Shown: positions 20,427 to 30,117 of the stretch, in pieces
Layout: every line of letters starts with the position of its first letter
Numbering within the stretch: position 1 is the stretch's first letter
Origin: Rikenellaceae bacterium
GTDB lineage: Bacteria; Bacteroidota; Bacteroidia; Bacteroidales; Rikenellaceae
Reading direction: 5' to 3'
NCBI GenBank assembly: GCA_015059715.1
Contig: SUZV01000015.1
Span: 1 to 64,000, forward strand
DNA length: 64,000 bases
Program-made: the position numbers and the translations under genes
The notes under the pieces: generated by a model
What the model saw: the letters and a program-made list of their open reading frames with translations, nothing else
The model's database searches: none
What the model was told of the DNA's origin: nothing

Positions 20427-20449
20427 GGCTTCATCCTTGTGAAAAAATT

Positions 20450-20479
20450 GAGACCAATCAGATACTTCTGGTTGGTCTC
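20450..20479 (+). terminator. Intrinsic terminator of rplS
   Basis: gagaccaatcaga-tact-tctggttggtctc, 13-bp stem (one G-T pair), followed by gtcgtttt. Confidence 0.75.
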
Positions 20480-20499
20480 TGTCGTTTTAGCCACTACCA

Positions 20500-21243
20500 C
20501 TATCCACGTCGGCGGAACTCAGCGAGGACGATGCCTGTGGCCATAGCTACGTTGAGTGATTCGGATGTGGCTCGCGTAGCAGGGTAGGGGGGGATGAGGA
20601 GTTTGTGGCTTACCTCACTACGGCACGCCTCGCTTAGGCCACGACCCTCGTTGCCCATAACGATAACACCCTCGTTACGTAGCTCCGTAGCGTATATACT
20701 CTCGCCGTCGAGCAACGTGCCGTAGATGGCAATACCCATATCTCTCAACGAGCCAAGCATAGCGGCCAAATTGTCGGTATAGTGTACGCGAACACGCAGA
20801 ATGGCACCCATCGTGGCCTGCACAACCTTGGGGTTATAGCAGTCGGCACACTCATGCGTGCAGATGATATCCTCGATGCCAAACCAGTCGGCAAGGCGTA
20901 TTATAGTGCCTAAGTTACCTGGATTCTGAACACCATCGAGGGCTATGGTGAGCCTCCCTTTCAGCTCGGCGATGTTGAGGTGGTGGCGTGGTTGTTCGAC
21001 TACGGCAAGCGTCGTCGTGGGGGTCTTGAGCGCGCTGATACGCTCCATATCGCGCCTATCTATGGTCATAATGCCCGCGCCACGCATATCGCTGTGCGTA
21101 GTATATACCCTGTGAATGTGAAGAGGCGATGCTAAAATCTCCTCGACGAGTTTATCTCCCTCGGCAATAAACAGCCCCTCACTATCGCGCACGCGCTTAT
21201 CGCCGAGCGAGCGCACATGTTGTATCTCGGCCTTAGTCATCAT
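20500..21243 (-). CDS. TrmH/SpoU family RNA methyltransferase
   Basis: LDGVQNPGNLGTIIRLADWFG, VIVMGNEGRGLSEA, ESLNVAMATGIVLAEF. Confidence 0.92.
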   Translation of the reverse strand: MMTKAEIQHVRSLGDKRVRDSEGLFIAEGDKLVEEILASPLHIHRVYTTHSDMRGAGIMTIDRRDMERISALKTPTTTLAVVEQPRHHLNIAELKGRLTIALDGVQNPGNLGTIIRLADWFGIEDIICTHECADCYNPKVVQATMGAILRVRVHYTDNLAAMLGSLRDMGIAIYGTLLDGESIYATELRNEGVIVMGNEGRGLSEACRSEVSHKLLIPPYPATRATSESLNVAMATGIVLAEFRRRG

Positions 21244-21245
21244 CT

Positions 21246-22160
21246 CTACTCAATATAGAAGGTCTCGCCCTCGTTGGCGATGTCCGTATTCGGAAATATC
21301 GCACGACACTCTTCGACAAGCGGCTGCTTCTCCTTATATCTTGACGAGAAGTGTCCTATTATCAATCTCTTAGCCTCGGCAAGCGCAGCTACACGTGCCG
21401 CCTCGGCCGTTGTAGAGTGTCCACGTCCTTTGGCTAATGTCTGCTCTGTAGCAGAGTATGTTGCCTCGTGATAGAGGAGGTCTACGCCGCGTACACGCTC
21501 GGCAGCCTTTGCCGAGTAGTTCGTGTCCGAGAGATAGGCATAGGAGCGTGCTTCGTATGGCAGATATGTCACACTATCATGGGTTATGACCTCGCCACTA
21601 TCTAACGTTATATCCTCGCCACGCTTTAGCGACACTATCTGGGCAATCGTAAGCCCCAAGCGTTTAATCTCCTCCTTGCGGACATTAAGCGATGGTTGCT
21701 TCTCCCGAAATAGATACCCTGCTGTAGGTACGCGGTGTCTGAGAGGTATGGACCACACCTCCAAGGTGCTATTCTCCATGATAATCCTATGCTCGGTGGT
21801 CTTGACCTCGTGCCACTTAACCTCGTATGGCAGCTCCTCGCAGAAGTAGCGATTGTGATGCTCAAGGATGTCGCCCATAGGTGCAGGGGCGTAGATGTCG
21901 AGAGGTGTCCGCTTACCCTCCAATCCGAGGGTGGATATCAGTGGAAAGAGTCCATAGCAGTGGTCGCCGTGTAGGTGACTGATAAACACAGCTCTAAGGC
22001 GCAGCGGATTGATGCCGCGCCTTATGAGCTGCTGTTGTACGCCCTCACCAGCGTCAACTAAGTAGTACTGCTCGTTGAGGTTTACCACCTGCGCCGAGGG
22101 GTGTGCCGATGGCGTAGGCTTAGCTGATGAGTTGCCTAATATGGTTACACTGAAGGCCAT
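21246..22160 (-). CDS. rnz: Ribonuclease Z
   Basis: VFISHLHGDHCYGLFPLI metallo-beta-lactamase motif; start taken at MAFSVTILG, giving a TAATG overlap with the trxB stop. Confidence 0.92.
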   Translation of the reverse strand: MAFSVTILGNSSAKPTPSAHPSAQVVNLNEQYYLVDAGEGVQQQLIRRGINPLRLRAVFISHLHGDHCYGLFPLISTLGLEGKRTPLDIYAPAPMGDILEHHNRYFCEELPYEVKWHEVKTTEHRIIMENSTLEVWSIPLRHRVPTAGYLFREKQPSLNVRKEEIKRLGLTIAQIVSLKRGEDITLDSGEVITHDSVTYLPYEARSYAYLSDTNYSAKAAERVRGVDLLYHEATYSATEQTLAKGRGHSTTAEAARVAALAEAKRLIIGHFSSRYKEKQPLVEECRAIFPNTDIANEGETFYIE

Positions 22161-23086
22161 TACTTCTGGGCAAGAAGCCAACGCTCACAGTCGAGAGCTG
22201 CGATACATCCCGAGCCTGCAGCGGTGATAGCCTGGCGGTAGTGTGGGTCCTTAACGTCGCCAGCAGCGAAGACACCCTCAACCGAGGTCTTTGATGTGCC
22301 AGGAACGACCTTGATGTAGCCCTGCTCGTCAAGTTCGAGCTGACCCTTGAGAACCTCAACATTGGGGTGGTGACCAATAGCGAGGAAGAAGCCCATGATG
22401 TCGAGAGTACGCTCTACGCCAGAGGTGCTAACAACACGTACACCTGTTACGCCATCCTCATCACCGAGAACCTCTGCGGTGTTGTGCTCGAATAGTACCT
22501 CGATATTTGGGGTGTTGAATACGCGCTCCTGCATAGCCTTAGATGCACGCAAGTAGTTCTTGCGGACGATAAGGTATACCTTCTTGCAGATTGATGCAAG
22601 GTATGTAGCCTCCTCGCATGCGGTGTCGCCACCACCTACAACGGCTACATCCTGCTTGCGATAGAAGAAACCATCGCACGTTGCACACGCGCTAACGCCC
22701 ATACCGCGATACTTAGCCTCAGACTCCAGACCGAGGTACTTGGCCGAAGCTCCTGTACATACGATTACAGCCTCTGCCTCAATCTGATGCTCGTGGTCTA
22801 CGGTAGCCTTGAAGGGTCGCTGTGAGAGGTCTATGTCGGTGATGATACCGCGACGCACGTCGGCACCAAAGCGCAATGCCTGCTTACGCAAGTCCTCCAT
22901 CATAGCTGTACCAGTGATACCCTCTGGGTAGCCAGGGAAGTTCTCAATCTCGGTGGTTGTTGTGAGCTGACCTCCAGGCTCGATACCCTCGTAGAGTACG
23001 GGTGAGAGGTTGGCTCGTGAGGTGTAGATAGCTGCGGTGAAGCCTGCAGGGCCGCTACCGATAATCAAAACTTTTACTTTCTCCAT
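22160..23086 (-). CDS. trxB: Thioredoxin reductase
   Basis: IIGSGPAGFTAAIYTSRA, CATCDGFFYRKQDVAVVGGGDTA, GVFAAGDVKDPHYRQAITAAGSG. Confidence 0.95.
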   Translation of the reverse strand: MEKVKVLIIGSGPAGFTAAIYTSRANLSPVLYEGIEPGGQLTTTTEIENFPGYPEGITGTAMMEDLRKQALRFGADVRRGIITDIDLSQRPFKATVDHEHQIEAEAVIVCTGASAKYLGLESEAKYRGMGVSACATCDGFFYRKQDVAVVGGGDTACEEATYLASICKKVYLIVRKNYLRASKAMQERVFNTPNIEVLFEHNTAEVLGDEDGVTGVRVVSTSGVERTLDIMGFFLAIGHHPNVEVLKGQLELDEQGYIKVVPGTSKTSVEGVFAAGDVKDPHYRQAITAAGSGCIAALDCERWLLAQK

Positions 23087-23161
23087 AGTCTTAGTTGGTT
23101 TAAGTTATTTAAAGTATGTTATATAAATTAGTAACAATGCTATATGTTGTTATTGGCATTA

Positions 23162-24898
23162 TCAGCGCGTATTTAGGAAGTCTTGCTTATGCTCCTCCTC
23201 ATCGCGGAAGTCGTAGCCATAGCCGACCATCATATCAAGGCCCGTATCGCGCGCTCTATCTTGGTCTGTAAGCTCGCGCATACGCGCCAAGGTGTTAGCC
23301 GAAGAGGTGATAACCTCCTTTACCTCCTCTTGGCTGAGCATATGGCCCTGAAGCTGACAGAGGATGGTGTAGGCATACGTTGCCGCCATATCGTCGTAGC
23401 TATCCATCAGCCTGTTAAGCTCGGCTGTTACCTCGCTCAGGGTGAGCTCCCCTGCTGCGATACTGCTCATAATCCTCTCCACCTCGCCAAGGGGTAGATA
23501 CTGACCTGCGACATCTATCCACTCGCTACCATCGTAGTTGTATGCCGTGTAGTCGCCCTTTTCGAGCATAGCTCCAAAGGATGCCACTATTGCGCTGTTG
23601 TATAGCGATATGCCGCGATGTAGCATCGCCGAGCGTATCGTTGTGCGGTTATAGTTGTAGCTCTTAGCCTCGGGGTCATTCTCGTAGAGGCGTGTCAGAG
23701 CATCTACACCGCGTAGCATCTTGCCCGTGATAAAGGGGTTAAACTCCTCGAAACATATATTGTCGCGCTTAAGAGTGCGCTTATCACGACTCTTCCACTT
23801 GTTTATATCGCGTATCGTTCCGTAGCTCTTCAGCGACAGTGCTGGCATAAGTGTCGTGTGTCCACCCTCCTCGATGAGGTATGAGTATGGCATATCCTGC
23901 GTGTCGTGGTGGCGTGTATGTCTGCCTAAAACTACGGTATAGGGGCCCTCGATGGCGGGCGACATGACGTATGCACTACTTCCGAACTTCGTGCCTCGCT
24001 GGTGTACCGACTGGTGTACAGCACCGCTCTTGAAGAGGTGGTTCGACTGGTTGGTACCACTACCAGCGTTAAAGAACGAGAAGATGCCTGCAATGAGCAA
24101 CGACGACTTATGGTGCGATACGGTAAATGGACCTGCAAATACCGATGCTGCCTCGCCATTTTCGAAGTGGCAGTTGGCAAACATCAGAGTGTCGATAGCC
24201 GTAAAGCCGTTATCCATAACGGAGTTCTCGCCGATGAAGCTACGCACGATGCTCGATGCGCCATCTACGTGGGCATCGTTGTCGATTATGAAGTCGTGGG
24301 CACGCACATCGATGCCTACGTGAGCACCGCGCCCTATTGTTCCATTCTCTAAGTGAGAGGCACCCTCGACAACGCAGCCCTCCTCGATGAGGACCTCGCG
24401 GATAAAACGCGCTCCTACAACCTTGCTGTTGTCGCCCACACGACCTACTGTGGAGCGGTGGCTCTCGCTAAGTGAGCCCACCATCTCCATCATGCGCTCC
24501 ACCATCTTAGGTCTGTTGCGCATCATGGTCATAAGGTAGGCCTGCTGTGCTGTAAGTTCGCGATAGATGGGTATGCTGCGGCCCTCGTTCTCGTTTACTG
24601 CGGCAACCATAACACCCTCGCCAAATGTTGAGGCCCTGCGACACTTCATGCGCAACACATCATCTATGAGGCAGTTATTGCCAATGATATAGTTTGATAT
24701 TGTCGAGTCGTAGATGCGACTCTTCGAGCCTATGGTTACCTCGCCCTCGAAGCGCACGTTGCGTAGCTGCTCGGTATCGAAGTCTTCGGCGACAAGCACT
24801 CTGTCCCAATTCTCGGCATAGCATCCTCGCTGCGCAAGCACTACTCGCTCATCGGGTGTCGTCACCCTCAGTCGTATGGTGTTAGTCATCTCCTCCAT
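23162..24898 (-). CDS. DUF4954 family protein (left-handed beta-helix-like)
   Basis: Hexapeptide-like repeats (IGSKSRIYDSTISNYIIGNNCLIDD...), full-length Bacteroidota-type protein. Confidence 0.75.
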   Translation of the reverse strand: MEEMTNTIRLRVTTPDERVVLAQRGCYAENWDRVLVAEDFDTEQLRNVRFEGEVTIGSKSRIYDSTISNYIIGNNCLIDDVLRMKCRRASTFGEGVMVAAVNENEGRSIPIYRELTAQQAYLMTMMRNRPKMVERMMEMVGSLSESHRSTVGRVGDNSKVVGARFIREVLIEEGCVVEGASHLENGTIGRGAHVGIDVRAHDFIIDNDAHVDGASSIVRSFIGENSVMDNGFTAIDTLMFANCHFENGEAASVFAGPFTVSHHKSSLLIAGIFSFFNAGSGTNQSNHLFKSGAVHQSVHQRGTKFGSSAYVMSPAIEGPYTVVLGRHTRHHDTQDMPYSYLIEEGGHTTLMPALSLKSYGTIRDINKWKSRDKRTLKRDNICFEEFNPFITGKMLRGVDALTRLYENDPEAKSYNYNRTTIRSAMLHRGISLYNSAIVASFGAMLEKGDYTAYNYDGSEWIDVAGQYLPLGEVERIMSSIAAGELTLSEVTAELNRLMDSYDDMAATYAYTILCQLQGHMLSQEEVKEVITSSANTLARMRELTDQDRARDTGLDMMVGYGYDFRDEEEHKQDFLNTR

Positions 24899-25020
24899 AT
24901 ATCGCTATACATATAAAGGGTTTTCAAAAAAAGTCGCAAATGTCACTTTCGTTGTCGGGAGGTTGCGTTGAGGTTGGCTTCGACTCTTTTTAGTCAACCT
25001 GTTTTAGAACCTCACATAGG

Positions 25021-25653
25021 TTATTTATATGGTGTGTATACCACCTTCTTGGTCGTGAAAAATTCGTCGTCGAACATCGTGCTGATGTCGTAGATATCCC
25101 ACTTTAGGCGTGTTGCAGCGAGCTCTTCGGCCAACTCACCACCCTTGAGGTATAGCACGCCATTGGCGAGTGTGCCACGACATCCGCGACGTAGCAGGTG
25201 CATCGCCCAAGGCATAAATCGGGCCATCTCGGTGACGGCACGCGACACCACATAGTCGAACTTCTCGCCAAGCTGCTCGGCACGGCAATTTACGGCCCTT
25301 AGGTTCTTAATATCGGCACCCTGGGTAATACCCTCGACAACACGTATCTTCTTGCCTATAGAGTCTACGCCAACAAACTCAACCTCGGGAAACATTATCG
25401 CCAGCGGCACCGATGGAAAGCCTCCTCCGCAACCGATATCTACGACCTTTGCGCCAGCCTCAAATTGGCACACCTTGGCTATGGCCAACGAGTGGAGTAT
25501 GTGTCGGGTGTATAGGTGCTCTAAGTCCTTGCGCGACACTACGTTTATGCGGCTATTCCACTCGGCGTAGAGCTCTCCCAAGGCCTCGAACTGCCTCTTT
25601 TGGCACTCGCTGATATTCGGAAAGTAGCCTGTTATTATTTCGCTGTTTGTCAT
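25021..25653 (-). CDS. rsmG: 16S rRNA (guanine527-N7)-methyltransferase RsmG
   Basis: NVVSRKDLEHLYTRHILHSLA, VDIGCGGGFPSVPLAIMFP, VSRAVTEMARFMPW. Confidence 0.95.
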   Translation of the reverse strand: MTNSEIITGYFPNISECQKRQFEALGELYAEWNSRINVVSRKDLEHLYTRHILHSLAIAKVCQFEAGAKVVDIGCGGGFPSVPLAIMFPEVEFVGVDSIGKKIRVVEGITQGADIKNLRAVNCRAEQLGEKFDYVVSRAVTEMARFMPWAMHLLRRGCRGTLANGVLYLKGGELAEELAATRLKWDIYDISTMFDDEFFTTKKVVYTPYK

Positions 25654-25682
25654 CTGCTTAGGTTGCTATTAGTTCTCCTTGT

Positions 25683-26240
25683 CTACTCCTTTTCGAGGAT
25701 TAGCTTGCACACCGCCTGGCGTGCTCGACGTATCTGGGTCTTTATGGTATTTATCGGCTTGCAGAGCTTGTCGGCAATCTCCTCATAGGAGTACTCCTCG
25801 ATAAAGCGCATCTCTATAATACGTCGATACTCCTCCGAGAGCTCATCGAGGGCGGCATAAAAATGGCTCTGGCTCTGGCTTATTATCACCGACTCTTCGG
25901 GTGTGGGTGTCGTGGCCTGTGGCGAGCGAAAACGCTCGTCTATAGGCACATCGTCAGCGCGGCGGCGCAGGTGGTCGACCAACGTATTACGCGCTATGGT
26001 GTATATCCACTGCCCGAAGGTGAAGTTCTTCGAGTAGCTGTCGAGGTGGAGGTACACCTTGATAAATGTCTCCTGTAGCAGGTCGCTGGCTACGGTCTTA
26101 TCGTCGAGACGCTGCTCGAAGAGACGCATTAGAGCCTCGCGGTAGCGCGTGAAGAGGTACTCGAAGGCTTGCTGGTCACCCTCCGAGGCCAACTCTACAA
26201 GTCTACTATCCGTAGCTACGATATAGTCATCTATCTCCAT
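25683..26240 (-). CDS. ECF-type RNA polymerase sigma factor
   Basis: Sigma70 region 2 (FEYLFTRYREALMRLFEQRL...LLQETFIKVY) and region 4 (YEEIADKLCKPINTIKTQIRRARQAV). Confidence 0.92.
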   Translation of the reverse strand: MEIDDYIVATDSRLVELASEGDQQAFEYLFTRYREALMRLFEQRLDDKTVASDLLQETFIKVYLHLDSYSKNFTFGQWIYTIARNTLVDHLRRRADDVPIDERFRSPQATTPTPEESVIISQSQSHFYAALDELSEEYRRIIEMRFIEEYSYEEIADKLCKPINTIKTQIRRARQAVCKLILEKE

Positions 26241-27391
26241 ATCTTTGGTGTGTTAAAGCTCTCGCTTGAGCCTATCATCCACTCCACTACAGGTCCTGCA
26301 ATGTCGTACATCCAGTATCTTAGTGCCACACCGCGCTCACCTAAGCGGCGTGCTGTGCGGTGTGACGACCACAGCACGATTAAGTAACGCAGTAGTGCCA
26401 GGGCTATTGCCCCGAGCTTAAGCTCTAATGGTAGCACGACGATAGCTACTACCGTCGCTAGGAAGTATAGTACGCGGCTGTTACGCTCACGACGTATGAA
26501 GCTCTTCGTCGCTGCTGTGTAACTATCGAATGTCGAGCCGTAGTAGCGCATGTGCTCGACCCACTCGCTCCAGACACCACTACGCTCCTCGATGACCATA
26601 GCATGAGGAGATAGTACCACCGAGGTATTGCTCTTGGTCGCAATATCCTGAAGGTATAGGTCATTATCGCCTATATCGATGCCTAAGTGGTTGTATCCAC
26701 GTGTCGAGTTGTATAGTTGGCGTGTAAAGCCGTAGTTGCTACGCGGTGCGTAGTACATCTTATCCACCACACCGCGAGCCATAGCATTGCGCAGCTGTTG
26801 AAACTCGACCATACGCATCATATAGCTCTTTGTGTTGTCCTCCTCGAAGCGTGGTATCGAGGGGCCTAATACGATGTGTCCATACTCATAACCCTTGGCC
26901 ATAAACTCTATCCACCTGTCGCAACTGGGTATTGCCCCAGGGGTGGTGAAGAGCAGGGCCTCGTACTGTGCCGACTTGATGCCGACGTTGAGGGCCTGCT
27001 TTGTGGTTATGTATATGCGGTCGTTGCCGCCCATACGTGTCAGACGCATATACGAGAAGTTGTTGCGTATGCGTTGTAGCTCCTCGTAGTAGTCCATATC
27101 GCTGCCGATGTAGACGACGACCACCTCGAAGTGTTGGTATTGTTGGTTTAGTAACGCTGGGAGCTCCTCGCTTAGAAATCTCTCGTTCTCGCCTCGCAGG
27201 GCTACTATAACCGATATCGGAGGCTTCTGGTCTATCTGTCTTTTATGTTGCGTAAGGCGGAAGCGGTAGACGCGGTAATATGCTATGCCATAGTAGTATA
27301 TCTGCACAGCGAAGAGTACTACGATGACGGCCACAAGGGCCAATCCTTCGTAGGTGTAGCAATCAATTATCTGGTTTATAACGTGTGTCAC
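26231..27391 (-). CDS. Membrane-anchored GT2 family glycosyltransferase
   Basis: PPISVIVALRGENERFLSEELPALLNQQYQHFEVVVVYIGSD; N- and C-terminal TM segments. Confidence 0.85.
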   Translation of the reverse strand: MTHVINQIIDCYTYEGLALVAVIVVLFAVQIYYYGIAYYRVYRFRLTQHKRQIDQKPPISVIVALRGENERFLSEELPALLNQQYQHFEVVVVYIGSDMDYYEELQRIRNNFSYMRLTRMGGNDRIYITTKQALNVGIKSAQYEALLFTTPGAIPSCDRWIEFMAKGYEYGHIVLGPSIPRFEEDNTKSYMMRMVEFQQLRNAMARGVVDKMYYAPRSNYGFTRQLYNSTRGYNHLGIDIGDNDLYLQDIATKSNTSVVLSPHAMVIEERSGVWSEWVEHMRYYGSTFDSYTAATKSFIRRERNSRVLYFLATVVAIVVLPLELKLGAIALALLRYLIVLWSSHRTARRLGERGVALRYWMYDIAGPVVEWMIGSSESFNTPKIWR

Positions 27392-27434
27392 TCTTTATCT
27401 ATCTATATAATCGCACAAAGATAGGAAAAATTTT

Positions 27435-27464
27435 GCAAATAGCAATTAGCAAATAGCAATTAGC
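27435..27464. repeat. 15-bp direct tandem duplication GCAAATAGCAATTAG
   Basis: Two copies read directly. Confidence 0.7.
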
Positions 27465-27531
27465 TTGTGATTGTACCCAGAGTTAGCGGTTGTCCTCAAG
27501 ACCTTGAGAAAAAGCCGTATTATTGTCCGAA

Positions 27532-27648
27532 TGGTGGTTTGAGGGTAGCTCGCAGCTGATGCTGCTAAAGGGTGGTTGAGGGTAGCTCGCAGCTGATGCT
27601 GCTAAAGGGTGGTTGAGGGTAGTTCGCAGCAAAGCTGCTAAAGGGTAG
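27532..27648. repeat. Array of three hairpins, each followed by TAAAGGGT(A/G)GT
   Basis: GCAGC-tgat-GCTGC (27552-27565), GCAGC-tgat-GCTGC (27589-27602), GCAGC-aaa-GCTGC (27626-27638), each followed by taaagggtRgt. Confidence 0.85.
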
Positions 27649-27680
27649 TAAAAGGAAAAAAGTGTTCGTCCGCAACCATC

Positions 27681-27750
27681 TTATTGTCCTATCGTCTTAT
27701 TGTCTTTATTTTTTAGGACATTAGGACATTACGAGGTCGGGTATCGCAAC
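27681..27750. repeat. CTTATTGTC/TAGGACAT-type repeat module, inverted relative to the module at 58134-58230
   Basis: cttattgtcctatcgtcttattgtctttattttttaggacattaggacattacgaggtcgggtatcgcaac; its reverse complement aligns with 58126-58220. Confidence 0.7.
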
Positions 27751-27814
27751 AGTACTAATTACCCATTACCGACTACTAATTGTTCCTGTGTGGTGATATT
27801 CCAATTATTTTTCG

Positions 27815-27822
27815 TATATTTG
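27815..27822 (+). promoter_or_regulatory. -7 box (TATATTTG) upstream of tgt
   Basis: TAnnTTTG match 18 bp before the tgt ATG; no clear -33 element. Confidence 0.45.
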
Positions 27823-27839
27823 CACGTTATATATACGTT

Positions 27840-28970
27840 ATGAAGTTTACATTGCTACATACTGCGCCCGATAGCAAGGCGCGTTGCGGACTCTTGGAGA
27901 CCGATCATGGCCCTATACAGACCCCTATATTTATGCCCGTAGGTACTGCCGCTGCGATGAAGGGTATCTTCCATCGCGATGTTGAGCAGGAGGCTAAGGC
28001 CCAGATAATCTTGGCAAATACCTACCATCTATACCTGCGCCCAGGTGTGGATATCTTAGAGGAGGCAGGCGGTGTACACCGTTTCTCATCGTGGACAAAG
28101 CCTATGCTTACCGATAGTGGTGGCTTTCAGGTCTTTTCGCTGGCAGCCTGTAGAAAGCTTAAGGAGGAGGGGTGTCATTTTCAGTCGCACATCGACGGTT
28201 CGAGGCACCTATTTACCCCCGAGAGTGTCATAGATACCGAGCGCACGATAGGTGCCGATATTATGATGGCCTTCGACGAGTGTCCTCCAGGCGATGCCCC
28301 TTATGACTATGCTGCAAAGTCGTTGGCACTAACCGAGAGATGGCTCGACAGATGTTTCAATCGCTATCACCAGACCCAGCCCAAGTGGGGGCACTATCAG
28401 GCACTCTTCCCTATAGTTCAGGGTGCAGGATATGCCGACCTGCGTGAGAGGGCTGCGCGTAACGTGTTGCAGTATAACGCTGATGGCTATGCGATTGGTG
28501 GTTTGGCCGTTGGCGAGCCTACGGATGTTATGTACTCGATGATTGAGGTGTGCAACGCTGTGTTACCCACAGACCGCCCACGTTACCTTATGGGTGTAGG
28601 TACTCCGGTAAACATCCTTGAGGCGATAGATCGCGGTGTCGATATGTTCGACTGTGTGATGCCTACGCGCAATGGACGTAACGGCCAGCTCTTCACCTCG
28701 GAGGGTGTAATAAACATACGCAACAAGAAGTGGGAGAGGGACTTTACGCCTATCGACCCTAATGGCGTAGCCTTTGTCGACCACCAGTATACACGTGCCT
28801 ATCTGCACCACTTGGTTGTCTGCAAGGAGATGCTGGCGGCGCAGATTGCCTCGCTACACAATACGGCATTCTACCTCTGGCTTGTGGGTCAGGCGCGTGA
28901 GCATATTGCGGCAGGCGACTTTAAGCCTTGGAAGGAGGCTATGGTGGTAAAATTGTCGCGCAGACTATAA
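27840..28970 (+). CDS. tgt: Queuine tRNA-ribosyltransferase
   Basis: ILANTYHLYLRPGVDILEEAGGVHRFSSWTKPMLTDSGGFQVFSL, CVMPTRNGRNGQLFT; start taken at MKFTLLHTAPDS. Confidence 0.96.
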   Translation: MKFTLLHTAPDSKARCGLLETDHGPIQTPIFMPVGTAAAMKGIFHRDVEQEAKAQIILANTYHLYLRPGVDILEEAGGVHRFSSWTKPMLTDSGGFQVFSLAACRKLKEEGCHFQSHIDGSRHLFTPESVIDTERTIGADIMMAFDECPPGDAPYDYAAKSLALTERWLDRCFNRYHQTQPKWGHYQALFPIVQGAGYADLRERAARNVLQYNADGYAIGGLAVGEPTDVMYSMIEVCNAVLPTDRPRYLMGVGTPVNILEAIDRGVDMFDCVMPTRNGRNGQLFTSEGVINIRNKKWERDFTPIDPNGVAFVDHQYTRAYLHHLVVCKEMLAAQIASLHNTAFYLWLVGQAREHIAAGDFKPWKEAMVVKLSRRL

Positions 28971-29005
28971 AGATGTTGAGAACTTACAAATAAAATGTTA
29001 AGAGC

Positions 29006-30115
29006 GTGAAGTTGATACCCTCGATACCAGGATACAGAACCTTAGATAGATATATCCTGCGTAAGTTTCTGCTTACATACCTCTTTGGTCTTTTGATGAT
29101 GACCATCATCCTCGTCGTGTTCGACTATGTCGAGCGTGTCGATGACTTTACCGAGCTTCATGCACCTTGGAGAGCTATCATCTTCGACTACTATCTGAAC
29201 TTCATCCCGCACTTTATCAATCAGTTTAGTGCGCTGTTTACCTTTATCTCGGTAATCTTCTTTACCTCGAAGTTGGCTATGCAGACCGAGATTGTCGCGA
29301 TACTCTCGGGAGGTGTTAGTTTCCGTAGGCTTATGTGGCCCTATATGCTTGGTGCTGGCGTGATTGCCGCCCTGAGCCTATCGCTGAGCCTATGGGTGAT
29401 ACCCGAGGGTCAGAAGGCGAGTGTAGCCTTTCAGGCAAAGTACTTTAAGGGTAATCAGCTCATCGAGTACGATAGGAATGTATATCGCCAGATTGAGCCT
29501 GGCACCTTCGTATATGTCAGGGGTTACTCTCCGAACTTAGAGCGTGTCCCTTTCTTCGCCATTGAGCGTTACGAGGGTGCTCGCATGGTCGAGGTGCTAA
29601 ACGCTGCAAGTGCATCGTTTGACGAGGAGTCGGGGCGTTGGACGGCACCGCGCTACGTTATCTACTCAAGCGATGAGCAGGGGACGTTGGGATATGAGCA
29701 GTTCCGCAACCTCGATACGCTTATAAACCTCGATGCGCGCGAGCTTGTCGACACCAAGGGTTTGGTTAAGACGTTGACGTTAGAGGAGCTAAACGACTTT
29801 CTTGCGCAGCAACGGCGTAAGGGCTCGGATGACCTCTTCCTTATCGAGGTGGAGCGTCATACGCGCTTTTCGTACCCATTCTCGACATTTATCCTCACGA
29901 TTATAGGTGTCTCGATAGCTTCGCGCAAGACGCGAGGAGGTATGGGTATGCACCTCGGTGTCGGTATTACGCTCTGTTTCGGATATATTATGCTCGGACG
30001 AGTATTCGAGCAGATAGCCTTGGGTGGTAGCCTTGAGCCCTGGATTGGCGTATGGCTGCCGAATATGATATTTAGTTTAATAGCATTAGTTGTCTACTTT
30101 AAAGCCCCAAAATAG
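29006..30115 (+). CDS. LptF/LptG family permease (YjgP/YjgQ)
   Basis: LDRYILRKFLLTYLFGLLMMTIILVVFDYVERVDDF; GTG start; six-TM-like profile. Confidence 0.9.
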   Translation: MKLIPSIPGYRTLDRYILRKFLLTYLFGLLMMTIILVVFDYVERVDDFTELHAPWRAIIFDYYLNFIPHFINQFSALFTFISVIFFTSKLAMQTEIVAILSGGVSFRRLMWPYMLGAGVIAALSLSLSLWVIPEGQKASVAFQAKYFKGNQLIEYDRNVYRQIEPGTFVYVRGYSPNLERVPFFAIERYEGARMVEVLNAASASFDEESGRWTAPRYVIYSSDEQGTLGYEQFRNLDTLINLDARELVDTKGLVKTLTLEELNDFLAQQRRKGSDDLFLIEVERHTRFSYPFSTFILTIIGVSIASRKTRGGMGMHLGVGITLCFGYIMLGRVFEQIALGGSLEPWIGVWLPNMIFSLIALVVYFKAPK

Positions 30116-30117
30116 CA

